In this document: in pieces, positions 34,041-41,443 of the stretch
How the letters are laid out: each line of letters begins with the position of its first letter
Numbering within the stretch: the first letter of the stretch is position 1
The notes under the pieces: model-generated
The model's database searches: none
Told to the model about the DNA's origin: nothing
The model's input: the letters and a program-made list of their open reading frames with translations, nothing else
Position numbers and translations under genes: made by a program
NCBI GenBank assembly: GCA_003164675.1
Contig: PLTX01000038.1
Span: forward strand, 1-43,086
Direction: 5' to 3'
Source of the DNA: Verrucomicrobiota bacterium
GTDB taxonomy: Bacteria; Verrucomicrobiota; Verrucomicrobiia; Palsa-1439
Length of the DNA: 43,086 nucleotides

Positions 34041-34552
34041 AATACTTTTGTGTCGTGTTACTTGTGTTGTGCGACTTTGCAGGCTTGTGCGGGGCCGAAT
34101 CCACGAATTCGTTTGGCATCTATGTCGTAACCAGTACGGTCGACGCACGGATTCTAGCATACGGCACCGGCGATTGGTCGCGGGTTCAATTGGCAGAAGT
34201 GCCTGCGATTTCGGATACCGACATCGTGTCATACGATTTTATCAATCACGTGATGACGCTAAGAAAAGAGGCACTTCAGCGCATTCCACGCCCGCACGCC
34301 TCGGGGATTCCATTTGTCGTCATGGCAAACGGCGAGCGGATTTATCTGGGGCTTTTTATGACACTAGCTTCCTCGATGTCTCGCGCCGTCCCAAGCATTA
34401 TTGTTGACGAACGAATGTTGGATACGAATTTGCCACCGGACACGCTGCGGATTTCTCGGACATACGCCGCACCATATTCAGAGACCGGTGTTGACCTGCG
34501 ATCGGACGAGCGCATTAAACGCGCTTTGGCGGCGCTGCACAAACTGAAGTGA
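34037..34552 (+). CDS. Exported hypothetical protein
   Basis: 171 residues from the ATG at 34037 (MKYFCVVLLVLCDFAGLCGA, likely signal peptide). The mature part reads NSFGIYVVTSTVDARI, then VPAISDTDIVSYDFINHVMTLRKEALQRI, SGIPFVVMANGERIYLGLFMT, and ends DERIKRALAALHK. I recall small exported proteins with the same order of segments (a disposable-looking beta domain with D-I-x-S-Y-D and G-x-P-F-V-V), but no assigned function. The start overlaps the VOC gene's stop by 4 bp, so the two are coupled. Base use is less GC-rich than in neighbouring rpoN. Confidence 0.72.
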   Translation: MKYFCVVLLVLCDFAGLCGAESTNSFGIYVVTSTVDARILAYGTGDWSRVQLAEVPAISDTDIVSYDFINHVMTLRKEALQRIPRPHASGIPFVVMANGERIYLGLFMTLASSMSRAVPSIIVDERMLDTNLPPDTLRISRTYAAPYSETGVDLRSDERIKRALAALHKLK

Positions 34553-34573
34553 TTTACTGTACCGAACCGGAGC

Positions 34574-34600
34574 GGCTCGGCGGGAGCCTTGCCCTCCAAA
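34574..34600 (+). repeat. Hairpin repeat with CCCTCCAAA tail
   Basis: GGCTC (34574-34578) pairs with GAGCC (34584-34588), followed by TTGCCCTCCAAA. Lies between two convergent stop codons. Confidence 0.5.
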
Positions 34601-34610
34601 TTGAAGCTGG

Positions 34611-34901
34611 CTAATTCCGCTCGTGGGGCTGCTGCTTATCGACGAGGGGCATGCCGAGTTTGTCGGCGATTTCGTGGAATTCGTCGCGGGAGATGGTATC
34701 GAGGGTTTTGCCGCGGCGTTTGAGGTGCTCGTTGAGCTTGATGGCCTTTTCCTGCATGGAGCCGTGGGTTTCCTCGCTGCCGCCGACCAATTTGAAGTTG
34801 TCGCCGGTCGTAATGCGGGTATGACCGTCCTTGTTGTCGAGGCCGAGGCCAAACAACATGGTTTTCTTCTTGGATTTCGCGGTTTTGGCCGACTTCTTCA
34901 T
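34611..34901 (-). CDS. Conserved small protein, unknown function
   Basis: 96 residues. A lysine-rich start (MKKSAKTAKSKKKTML) is followed by FGLGLDNKDGHTRITTGDNFKLVGGSEETHGSMQEKAI and KLNEHLKRRGKTLDTISRDEFHEIADKL. I remember closely similar short proteins across many bacteria, with the D-G-H-x-R-I-T and G-G-S-E-E-T-H blocks strongly kept, but no known role. I start at the ATG at 34901; the frame open to 34937 adds a Ser/Pro-rich lead. It faces the rpmE gene. Confidence 0.8.
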   Translation of the reverse strand: MKKSAKTAKSKKKTMLFGLGLDNKDGHTRITTGDNFKLVGGSEETHGSMQEKAIKLNEHLKRRGKTLDTISRDEFHEIADKLGMPLVDKQQPHERN

Positions 34902-35095
34902 ATGACGCAAAGTACCAGATGCGCGAGGTGATTGCAATGGGGGAGGCAGGCGGAATGGTGAATGTTTGAGGGTTGAGGGAGACGCGCCTCGAACAAAGAA
35001 CAGGCGAGACGCCTATTCAACGCGGCAAGCGGTCGCAACGGAGCGCGACCTCCAAAGGCGCGGAATTGGAGGATTTTCTTCTGGCCAGATTGAAC

Positions 35096-35124
35096 TTGCA
35101 AGAGGGGCGCCAGTCCTGTATGTT
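35096..35124 (+). promoter_or_regulatory. Possible promoter of rpmE
   Basis: TTGCAA and TATGTT with 17 bp between, ending 22 bp before the ATG. Both boxes match at four of six positions. Confidence 0.4.
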
Positions 35125-35146
35125 GCGCGGCCCTGAGAGATTTTCC

Positions 35147-35353
35147 ATGAAAGCCAAGATACATCCTGAATATGTGGACGCGGTGATTCACTGCGCGTGC
35201 GGCAACATCATCAAGACGCGGTCGACGCGCAAGGACATGCGCATCGGCATCTGCTCGAAGTGCCATCCGTTTTTCACGGGCACGCAGAAGTTTGTCGATA
35301 CGGCGGGTCGCGTGGAGCGGTTCCAGAAGCGGTACGCCAAGAAGACGAAGTAG
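35147..35353 (+). CDS. rpmE: Ribosomal protein bL31, zinc-binding type
   Basis: 68 residues: [60 protein letters not shown]. The four cysteines in CxC...CxxC mark the zinc-carrying (C+) form that is normally made when zinc is plentiful; bL31 sits at the interface of the ribosomal subunits. The start at 35147 gives the family N-terminus; the frame open from 34973 runs through repeat-like sequence. A terminator follows, so rpmE is probably transcribed alone. Confidence 0.96.
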   Translation: MKAKIHPEYVDAVIHCACGNIIKTRSTRKDMRIGICSKCHPFFTGTQKFVDTAGRVERFQKRYAKKTK

Positions 35354-35365
35354 CGACTTTCGAGG

Positions 35366-35411
35366 AAAACTTCGCGCTGATATTTGTCGGCGCGAAGTTT
35401 TTGCTTTTTTG
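35366..35411 (+). terminator. Rho-independent terminator after rpmE
   Basis: Perfect 12-bp stem AAAACTTCGCGC (35366-35377) / GCGCGAAGTTTT (35390-35401), 12-nt loop, then TGCTTTTTT. Thirteen bp after the stop codon. The A-rich and T-rich outer arms mean it could work in both directions. Confidence 0.88.
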
Positions 35412-35478
35412 ACGGAGATTCGCTGGGACCCGTTCGACAGGCTCAGGGCAAGCAGCGGGCGCTACAACGACGACGACG

Positions 35479-35546
35479 CCAACCGGAGCGGTTGGCCTAC
35501 AAAACGGAGCAGGGAAACGACCGGCGCTCATAGAGCGCCGCTACAG
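35479..35546 (+). repeat. Two hairpin repeats with CTACA tails, directly before prfA
   Basis: CCAACCG/CGGTTGG (35479-35495) followed by CCTACAAAA, and CGGCGCTC/GAGCGCCG (35522-35540) followed by CTACAGCG. The second ends 15 bp before the prfA start and therefore lies in its leader. Confidence 0.75.
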
Positions 35547-35555
35547 CGTGGAGCA

Positions 35556-36629
35556 ATGACCACACTTCCGAACATTGATAAATTTCGCAAGCGAGCGGGT
35601 GAGTTGGAAACCGAACTCGCCAATCCAGCGGTGTACTCCGATCAGCGGCGGGCGGGGGATCTCGCGCGGGAACTCCAGCGGCTGAAGAAATTGTTGGGCG
35701 ATTACGCGGCGGCGGAGGCGGTAATCAAGCAGATCGGCGAGAACGTCGAGTTGGCCGCGTCCGGCGACGCGGAGATGGCCGAGCTCGCCAAGGGCGAACT
35801 CGACGATCTCCGACGCAAGCTGGAGAAGCTCCAGAAGGACATCCAGTTGGAATTGGTTCCGCCGGACCCGAACGACTCGCGCAACACGATTGTGGAAGTT
35901 CGCGCAGGCACAGGCGGCGAGGAAGCGGCGTTGTTTGCCGGCGATCTCTTCCGGATGTACAGCCATTATGCGGACGCGCAAGGGTGGAAAGTGGACGTGA
36001 TGGACAGCAGTCCGAGCGAGCGAGGCGGGTTCAAGGAAATCGTGTTCTCGATGCTGGGGCAGGATGTGTACAAGAAGATCCGGTACGAGAGCGGGGTGCA
36101 TCGGGTGCAACGCGTGCCCGAGACGGAAGCGCAGGGGCGGATTCATACGAGCACGGCGAGCGTGGCGGTGTTGCCGGAAGCCGAAGAGGTGGATGTGCAG
36201 ATCAAACCCGAGGATTTGGAGATCACCGTGTGTCGCGCGAGCGGGCCCGGCGGTCAGGGCGTGAACACGACGGACAGCGCGGTGCAGATTCATCACAAGC
36301 CGAGCGGATTGATTGTGCGGTGCGCGGATGAGCGGTCGCAGTTGAAGAACAAGAACAAGGCAATGCGCGTGTTGCGGTCGCGGTTGCTGGCGCACAAGCA
36401 GGAGGAAGAGGAAGCGCGGATGTCGGCGGCGCGCAAGAACCAGATCGGGAGCGGCGACCGCAGCGAGAAGATTCGGACGTACAATTTTCCCCAGAACCGC
36501 GTGACAGACCATCGGATCAACCTGACGATCCAGAATCTGCCGGCGATCCTAGAGGGGGATTTGGAGGAGTTGATCGGCGCGTTGATGGCGGACGATTTGA
36601 ACAAGCGGTTGGCGGAAACGGTGAAGTAA
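35556..36629 (+). CDS. prfA: Peptide chain release factor 1
   Basis: Recognises UAA and UAG and triggers peptide release. 357 residues. The N-terminal helical domain is followed by the codon-recognition tripeptide PET at 188-190 (P-x-T class, RF1 rather than RF2's SPF) in [15 protein letters not shown], and the catalytic GGQ at 232-234 in [19 protein letters not shown]. The C-terminal [22 protein letters not shown] is typical. The ATG at 35556 follows GTGGAG; the in-frame extension to 35292 lies in repeats and antisense to nothing useful. No prmC methylase gene follows, unlike in many genomes. Confidence 0.96.
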   Translation: MTTLPNIDKFRKRAGELETELANPAVYSDQRRAGDLARELQRLKKLLGDYAAAEAVIKQIGENVELAASGDAEMAELAKGELDDLRRKLEKLQKDIQLELVPPDPNDSRNTIVEVRAGTGGEEAALFAGDLFRMYSHYADAQGWKVDVMDSSPSERGGFKEIVFSMLGQDVYKKIRYESGVHRVQRVPETEAQGRIHTSTASVAVLPEAEEVDVQIKPEDLEITVCRASGPGGQGVNTTDSAVQIHHKPSGLIVRCADERSQLKNKNKAMRVLRSRLLAHKQEEEEARMSAARKNQIGSGDRSEKIRTYNFPQNRVTDHRINLTIQNLPAILEGDLEELIGALMADDLNKRLAETVK

Positions 36630-36650
36630 AGCAAGCAGAAGCGCGGGCGG

Positions 36651-36730
36651 AACCCTCACCCTGACCCTTTGCCGCAAACGACAGCGGCGTCTCGCGGACT
36701 CGGCTCCCCTTGGAAAGGGCGAGGGGAAGC
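36651..36730 (+). repeat. CCCTCACCC-type repeat
   Basis: AACCCTCACCCTGACCCTTT, then GCGGCGTCTCGCGGACTCGG and CTCCCCTT...GGGCGAGGGG. Same core as the two units inside scpB, but here non-coding. Confidence 0.8.
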
Positions 36731-36833
36731 CACCAGCGGCTGGCCGAGACGACGAAGTGAGGGACGGATAGGGAATCCAGAAGTCAGAATCCAGAATGCA
36801 GGAGACAGGAGGCGCGCTGGCGCCGATTACATT

Positions 36834-36949
36834 GTAGCCGCGAATCGTATTCGCGGTATTCTTGGGCCGCGAAAGGGTTTCGCGGCTACAACCAGGAGCG
36901 CCGCGTGAGGGCCCCGATGTGGAAATCGGGGCAGGCACGCGGCCTACAA
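36834..36949 (+). repeat. Palindrome cluster with CTACAA tails
   Basis: CCGCGAAT/ATTCGCGG (36838-36856), GCCGCGAAA/TTTCGCGGC (36866-36886, then TACAACC), and a nested stem GCCGCGTG (36900-36907) + GCCCCGAT (36911-36918) pairing with ATCGGGGC (36925-36932) + CACGCGGC (36936-36943), then CTACAA. The first two are framed by TGTAGC and GCTACA, making a larger palindrome. Confidence 0.75.
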
Positions 36950-36987
36950 TACAGATTACAACGCGCGTCGGTTGTGCTAATCGTTGC

Positions 36988-37920
36988 ATGATGTTCCGCA
37001 CAATAATAAGCGTCACCTTTGCGTTAATCTCAATCTCAACGCTCGCTCAGGAGCCGACTCCCAAGATTTCGCGTGAGGATGTGATTTCCATTCAGATCGG
37101 GCTCGATGACGCGGGATTTTCGCCGGGGCAGATTGATGGCAAATGGGGTGGGATGACCCGGCAGGCGCTGGCGGCGTGGCAGCAGGCGAATGAGTTGAAG
37201 GCGACGGGCGAGTTTGATGCGGACACGGCGGCGAATTTCCCGGCGGGCGAGGCGAACTATACGAATTACGTGGTCACGGCTGGAGACCTGGCGAAGCTGA
37301 CGCGGATTCCCGAGGATTGGAAGGCGCGGTCGCAACTGACCAACATGTGGTTCGAGAGCGTGTTGCAGATGGTCGCGGAGAAATGCCACGCGTCGGAGGG
37401 ATTGATCAAGACGCTGAATCCCGGGATAACGAATTGGCCGGCGATCCAGGCGAACCAGTCGGTCACGGTGCTGAACCTGTCACCCGCGAAACGCGTGGCG
37501 GCGGCGAAGGTGCGGGTGAGTTTGTCGGCCAAGACGATCACGGCGTACGATGAGAGCGGGAAGATGATGGCATTGTTTCCCTGTTCGATTGCGGCGGACA
37601 AAGAGAAGCGGACGCCGGGGCAATTGACGGTGCAGACCGTGGCGGTGAATCCGAATTACACGTTTGATCCCGTGAATTTTCCCGAGTTGGATGACGCGCA
37701 GAAGGGGTATGGGAAGCTGATTGTTCCTCCCGGCCCGAAGAACCCCGTCGGCATGGCGTGGATCGGGCTGAGCCGCGTCGGTTACGGGATTCACGGCACG
37801 CCGCATCCCGACCAGATCGGCAAGACGTTTTCGCACGGGTGTTTTCGACTGGCGAACTGGAACGCGAATCGACTCGCGCAGATGGTGCAGATCGGCACGC
37901 CGGTGGAAGTGGTGGAGTAA
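36988..37920 (+). CDS. Exported L,D-transpeptidase (YkuD) with peptidoglycan-binding domain
   Basis: 310 residues. Signal peptide MMFRTIISVTFALISISTLAQ. A PGBD1-type peptidoglycan-binding domain follows (IQIGLDDAGFSPGQIDGKWGGMTRQALAAWQ, ~30-90), then a linker with a LysM-like stretch (NMWFESVLQMVAEKCHASEGLIKTLNP), and a YkuD catalytic domain with YGIHGTPHPDQIG and the active-site SHGCFRLAN (Cys285). Such enzymes make 3-3 cross-links or attach proteins to peptidoglycan in the periplasm. Two adjacent ATGs (36988 and 36991) are possible starts. Upstream is repeat DNA without a clear promoter. Confidence 0.92.
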   Translation: MMFRTIISVTFALISISTLAQEPTPKISREDVISIQIGLDDAGFSPGQIDGKWGGMTRQALAAWQQANELKATGEFDADTAANFPAGEANYTNYVVTAGDLAKLTRIPEDWKARSQLTNMWFESVLQMVAEKCHASEGLIKTLNPGITNWPAIQANQSVTVLNLSPAKRVAAAKVRVSLSAKTITAYDESGKMMALFPCSIAADKEKRTPGQLTVQTVAVNPNYTFDPVNFPELDDAQKGYGKLIVPPGPKNPVGMAWIGLSRVGYGIHGTPHPDQIGKTFSHGCFRLANWNANRLAQMVQIGTPVEVVE

Positions 37921-37987
37921 GTCGAACGTCCAGCGTTCAGGCACGACGGCAACCAAGTACCCAACCGATCCCTGCCAGGGCGGGCGG

Positions 37988-38404
37988 CTAGAGGTCCTTC
38001 GACAATTTCTTGAGCAAAAGCAACATATCGGTGTTGGTGACGATCCCGACGAGCTTGCCGTCCTCGATGACGGGAAGGCTGCTGATGGCCAGGCCCAGTA
38101 TCAAGTCGAGTGCCAGGCCCAGATCGTGATCGGGCGAAACGGTGGCGGGCTCAGCCGTCATGACATCGCGGGCTTTGAGCGCATCGTCGATGTGATATTC
38201 TTCGGGGCTCCGTGGGTGCTTCTTGAAGATGACCGCGACATTCAGGAGATCGCGGTCCGAGACAATGCCCGCCAGTCGATTCTCCCTGTTGACGACCGGC
38301 AAGTGGCGGAGGCGGTGAGTCCGCATCAACTCATACGCGTCTTTGGCAAGCGTGTCCTCACTGATGGTGACGACGTTGGACTGCATTAATTCGCGGATCT
38401 TCAC
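37988..38404 (-). CDS. Protein with two CBS domains
   Basis: 138 residues: VKIRELMQSNVVTISEDTLAKDAYELMRTHRLRHLPVVN..LAGIVSDRDLLNVAV and VMTAEPATVSPDHDLGLALDLIL..SSLPVIEDGKLVGIVTNTDML. A Bateman pair with no other domain; such pairs bind adenine nucleotides or other ligands and regulate partners. The GTG start at 38404 is fixed by GGAGG six nt before it; the frame open to 38452 is not CBS-like. The first half carries a ~20-residue loop (IFKKHPRSPEEYHIDDALKAR) between repeats. Partner unknown. Confidence 0.9.
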   Translation of the reverse strand: MKIRELMQSNVVTISEDTLAKDAYELMRTHRLRHLPVVNRENRLAGIVSDRDLLNVAVIFKKHPRSPEEYHIDDALKARDVMTAEPATVSPDHDLGLALDLILGLAISSLPVIEDGKLVGIVTNTDMLLLLKKLSKDL

Positions 38405-38541
38405 CTGACACCTCCGACACACATTGTAACAGATGGATGTCGAACTCGACACCCCCCCGATTGGCGGCAGCCAACCAGAGGCGTCGGGACGGAGACGGCC
38501 AATTGAATCGTCGCGGCCAGGGAAAATAACCGGAAATCTCC

Positions 38542-38613
38542 GGACGCCTCGACGTAGTAGAGGTGGTCGTGGCGGCGGATCTGCTCTCGCAGGTCAGCGA
38601 TTCGTTTTTGAGT
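38542..38613 (-). pseudogene. Fossil of the N-terminus of a second ligA
   Basis: On the minus strand TQKRIADLREQIRRHDHLYY, then VEAS, matches Lig[20 protein letters not shown] at its residues 8-25. The DNA also aligns (GGTCGTGGCGGCGGATCTG here, GGTCGTGGTGGCGGATCTG in ligA). The match ends after the YYVEAS codons and no ligase domain follows. It overlaps the last codons of the VanZ gene. Its YYVEAS is closer to the usual LigA sequence than the YYGGGQ of the full gene. Confidence 0.75.
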
Positions 38614-39487
38614 TTGGGCGTGTTTCGTAGACCCAGTAGGCAGCCGCAGCGATGAACCCACCCAATGTGTCCGCCGCCCAGTCCGCCACGATGTCGATGC
38701 TATTGAGCAGAGCGCGCTGGTGAAACTCGATCAACGCGCCGTAGACCGACGTAATCAGAAAAGCCCCGACGATAGCCTTTGCCAATGACAGGCGGTGAGC
38801 GTATCGAAAAGGCAGCAGGATGAAGAACCAGAAGACAATGTAAAAGGCGAAGCGTTCGATTTTGTCCTTGTCCGGGAATATCCGCCCGATCTCCGGTAGC
38901 TTGGACTGCGAGGACAGATAGAAAATCAACCCCATGCACAACAGGGACGGAAGCCAGTAGGCAATTCTTCGCACCGGGTGTATGGAAGCCCGTCGTCCGT
39001 TGTCGGCTCGCCCGGCAGACGGTTCTGCGTTGTCCGCGCGGAGCGATTCGCAGATGTAATAGGCGAGCGCAGCAACCGCACCCGCCACGGTGTCGAGCAC
39101 CACGTCGGAAAATGCGCAATTACGACCGGGGACATACTTCTGGTGCCACTCATCGGAGGCGCCGTAAGCCGCGGTGATCAGGGTCGCGAGCACCAAGGAT
39201 TTCGACAAACGCAGAGCGTGGCCGCGGTCCAATGCCCACATGACCGTTCCAGCCAGAAGGGCAAAGACTGCAATGTGGCCGATCTTGTGTTCTACCGTTT
39301 CATTTGACGGCCCGGTTCGTGGAATCATCGACAGGAAGAAGATCAGTCCTCCCCACAGCAGGGCTGGAAGCCAGAAGACGGTTTTCGGCAGTCGTATCAT
39401 GGCAGTATGTTGTCTAATGTTGGCCGGCATTTCCCGTGACTTATGCCCCGCGACTGTCGCGGGCCATCTAGTCAGACGAGTGCTCAT
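38594..39487 (-). CDS. Double-VanZ membrane protein
   Basis: About 297 residues with two VanZ-like four-helix modules in tandem. Module 1: VFWLPALLWGGLIFFLSMIP, GHIAVFALLAGTVMWAL, AAYGASDEWHQKYVPGR..SDVVLDTVAGAVAAL. Module 2: YWLPSLLCMGLIFYLSSQSKLPE, KIERFAFYIVFWFFIL, SVYGALIEFHQRALL..DIVADWAADTLGGFIAAAAYW. The paired E-x-x-Q/D-x-x-x-D signature of VanZ is in each. Some VanZ proteins lower teicoplanin sensitivity, but most family members have no known role. I use the ATG at 39487 with AAAGG before it; the ATG at 39400 is an alternative. The C-terminus runs into the ligA fossil. Confidence 0.82.
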   Translation of the reverse strand: MSTRLTRWPATVAGHKSREMPANIRQHTAMIRLPKTVFWLPALLWGGLIFFLSMIPRTGPSNETVEHKIGHIAVFALLAGTVMWALDRGHALRLSKSLVLATLITAAYGASDEWHQKYVPGRNCAFSDVVLDTVAGAVAALAYYICESLRADNAEPSAGRADNGRRASIHPVRRIAYWLPSLLCMGLIFYLSSQSKLPEIGRIFPDKDKIERFAFYIVFWFFILLPFRYAHRLSLAKAIVGAFLITSVYGALIEFHQRALLNSIDIVADWAADTLGGFIAAAAYWVYETRPNSKTNR

Positions 39488-39766
39488 AGTATCGCCTTTG
39501 ACAATGCCGACAAGCCGATTCAGAGCGGTTGCTGTCGCTCCCAAATGGCCCCAGCATTGCCATCTTTGTGCGACGGGACCCGTTGCCCTGCAATTCAGGG
39601 CGGGGGACTCGATCTCGCGCTACGACTCGGATTTCCCTTTTGGGCGCGGATGAAGAGAGATACCGTTGCTCTTTGGGGTCATGATCTAACAGATTGTTGC
39701 TGAAATACGCTCGTTAATTTTCGCTTGCCAGCTTTTGCCCCCAGAAATATAATTCGGCGCAAGAAC

Positions 39767-39967
39767 ATGGCAACGAGAAAACTTCATCCGTGCATGAAGT
39801 GTAAAATGGCCTCGGAACACCTGCAAGTAACGGAATCTTCCGAGTGGGAGCATGGTTCTGTTTTGACGAAGTTTTACATCCGGTGCGGCTGCAAGGAGCA
39901 CCTAATGTTCGACTCCGAGAAAGAGGCAATTACCGCTTGGAACAAGGCCAATCCGGTGAAGTCCTAA
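39767..39967 (+). CDS. Lar-like small zinc-ribbon protein
   Basis: 66 residues: MATRKLHPCMKCKMASEHLQ, a middle polar part, KFYIRCGCKEHLMFDSEKEAITAWNKANP. Two Cys pairs (CMKC and CGC) and the closing S-E-x-E-A-I-x-A-W-N resemble the Lar restriction-alleviation domain found in phages and prophages. Whether it protects DNA from restriction here is unknown. It stands alone in a gene-poor stretch. Confidence 0.6.
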   Translation: MATRKLHPCMKCKMASEHLQVTESSEWEHGSVLTKFYIRCGCKEHLMFDSEKEAITAWNKANPVKS

Positions 39968-40378
39968 TTCAGTATTGCGTCACTTCGTCAATCAGCCTCT
40001 CGATTGTCCACGGGCCATCGGTGATTCCAGCACCGTGAGCTGGTGTCGTGCCTATCGGTCACACTATCGGATGCCTTGACTCAGGTAAACTTGTTCATAC
40101 AGGCGTACCAGAAGACGACATCCGAACTCAAATAGCGCTTTTACAGCAGTGGTCTTCCTCTTGCGAGCATAACACATGCGAAATGTCGTTTCCGCAAATA
40201 TCCCTTGTGTTTCTCACGTTCCGACGTATATGGAAGGCGGGGAGTCGAGCGAGGGGTTCTCTAGGGATGTTTTCAGGCGGGGTACGCTAATTTCCGATGG
40301 GAAGAGGAAGGCTTGAACGTTCGGGCCTGGGTCTCGACTCCCCAACTTTTTCCGCCGCCAGTTAGCCCGGAGTCAGAC
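39968..40378. other. Gene-free spacer
   Basis: About 410 bp of ordinary mixed sequence. Open frames are short and have no ribosome site, signal or motif. No repeat or terminator recognised. Confidence 0.5.
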
Positions 40379-40627
40379 ATGAGTGATGCCGAGAATAAAC
40401 CAGCAGGCAAGGCGGAGACCAAACCCGTTGGCAAGGAAGTGACCAAACCGGCCGGCCAGACGGAGACCAAACCCGTTGACAAGGCGGAGAGCAAACCGGC
40501 AGGGAAAGCGGAGATCAGACAGGCAGGCAAGGGCTCAAAACGTCGTCCATTCAAGGCGAAGCAATACGCGGCGAATTATGAGGCGATCCGCTGGGGTAAG
40601 CGGCCATCCAAGAGACCCAAGCGTTGA
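40379..40627 (+). CDS. Lysine-rich octapeptide-repeat protein
   Basis: 82 residues behind GGAG (7 nt before the ATG). After MSDAEN come five copies of an eight-residue repeat of type KPAGKAET (KPVGKEVT, KPAGQTET, KPVDKAES, KPAGKAEI), encoded by a 24-bp tandem repeat at about 40396-40515. A basic tail GSKRRPFKAKQYAANYEAIRWGKRPSKRPKR follows. The composition recalls histone-H1-like or nucleic-acid-binding tails, but no fold is recognisable. The reverse strand is also open, as expected for a repeat without stops, so coding on the plus strand rests on the ribosome site and the ordered tail. Confidence 0.6.
   Translation: MSDAENKPAGKAETKPVGKEVTKPAGQTETKPVDKAESKPAGKAEIRQAGKGSKRRPFKAKQYAANYEAIRWGKRPSKRPKR
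40396..40515 (+). repeat. 24-bp minisatellite, about five copies
   Basis: Units built on AAACCAGCAGGCAAGGCGGAGACC-like sequence (24 bp, shown here by its pattern AAACC-x3-GGCAAGG-x-GGAGACC). Divergence between units is mostly at a few codon positions. It encodes the octapeptide repeat of the surrounding gene. Confidence 0.7.
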
Positions 40628-40656
40628 GGGCCAGCCAACGAACCGGGGCAGATCCT

Positions 40657-41016
40657 TTACAATTCCAGCCTGTGCGGTGTCTGTTTTCCCCCTGACAACG
40701 GTGGGAGCCCAACTACGTTCCAATTACCCGCCTGTCTGGTCTCCGCTGCGGCCATTTCACACATGAATTCGGACCGCGCGTCGTCGAGGCTAAACGCGTC
40801 TACACCCAGCTTGTAGACTTGAAAGTCGCCCGCCTTATCCCGATTTAACACAGCGTAATTCCAGCCCTCGTCCCTCTTGCCTGCGGCGAGGGTCCCGATG
40901 GTGGTTCCCGTATTGTTGGCGAACCATTCAACCTGCCACTCCATCAAACTCTCCAAGCCAAGATGGGGTGGCAGAAACTGATCGAATGTTTCCCGGCGTA
41001 TGCTTTCAAATGACAC
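40657..41016 (-). CDS. Hypothetical protein, possibly conserved
   Basis: About 119 residues: a lead SFESIRRETFDQFLPPHLGLESLM, then WQVEWFANNTGTTIGTLAAGKRDEGWNYAVLNRDKAGDFQVYKL and a helix LDDARSEFMCEMAAAE. The middle (W-F-A-x5-G-T-x6-D-x-x-W-N-Y-A-V-L-x-R-D) has the look of a conserved strand-rich domain I have met in unassigned proteins. I choose GTG at 41016 with GGGGAA before it; a TTG at 41037 is the other candidate. Isolated in a gene-poor region. Confidence 0.55.
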   Translation of the reverse strand: MSFESIRRETFDQFLPPHLGLESLMEWQVEWFANNTGTTIGTLAAGKRDEGWNYAVLNRDKAGDFQVYKLGVDAFSLDDARSEFMCEMAAAETRQAGNWNVVGLPPLSGGKQTPHRLEL

Positions 41017-41443
41017 GGATGCGTTCCCCGGCGGCAACGATCAAAACTGATTGTGCTGCCTCGCTGTGCCGCATGGCTGTGGAGTCTGGTCGGAGAGAGG
41101 CAGATCTCTGATCCCCCCATCTGCAATGTAAGGCTCATTCAGGATTTAGCCATCTATTTCGCAGAGTATTTCCTCTGTCTGCATCGAAGGGATTGCAAGC
41201 ACATTGCTGTGACAGCACACTAGCGCACCGTCACAGTTCATTTGACGGCTGCCCCCGAGGGGGAGGAAGGGAAGAAGGATTGAACAACAACGACCAACAG
41301 GAGTAAAACACTGCCAAGAGTCACCCAGGGTTCTGTGTAGTCAAAGGGGGCAGGTGAGATGCGCCTTGAAAATTTACCCTGACTTCAGATAGTTCCGTTA
41401 TGCACTTGACAAAATATCTTTTTAACTCTGTAGTCCCGCCACG
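41017..41443. other. Gene-free spacer before the phospholipase gene
   Basis: About 430 bp. A short G/C hairpin (GCCCCC-GAG-GGGGA region near 41250) and the putative pldA promoter at its end are the only features I can point to. Confidence 0.5.
41406..41434 (+). promoter_or_regulatory. Promoter-like site immediately before the phospholipase gene
   Basis: Perfect TTGACA (41406-41411), 17 bp, then TGTAGT (41429-41434; four of six). Transcription would begin around 41441, three bases before the ATG, and no Shine-Dalgarno is visible. Confidence 0.45.

Larger units (their letters stand above)
36630..36987. other. Gene-free spacer made mostly of repeats
   Basis: Contains a CCCTCACCC-type element (36651-36730) and a run of CTACAA-tailed palindromes (36834-36949). 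No gene, promoter or terminator that I can support; prfA lacks a conventional terminator. Confidence 0.65.

Noticed and set aside
40393-40530. CRISPR array at the 24-bp tandem repeat
   Set aside because: Units are contiguous with no unique spacers and no cas genes; it is a coding minisatellite.
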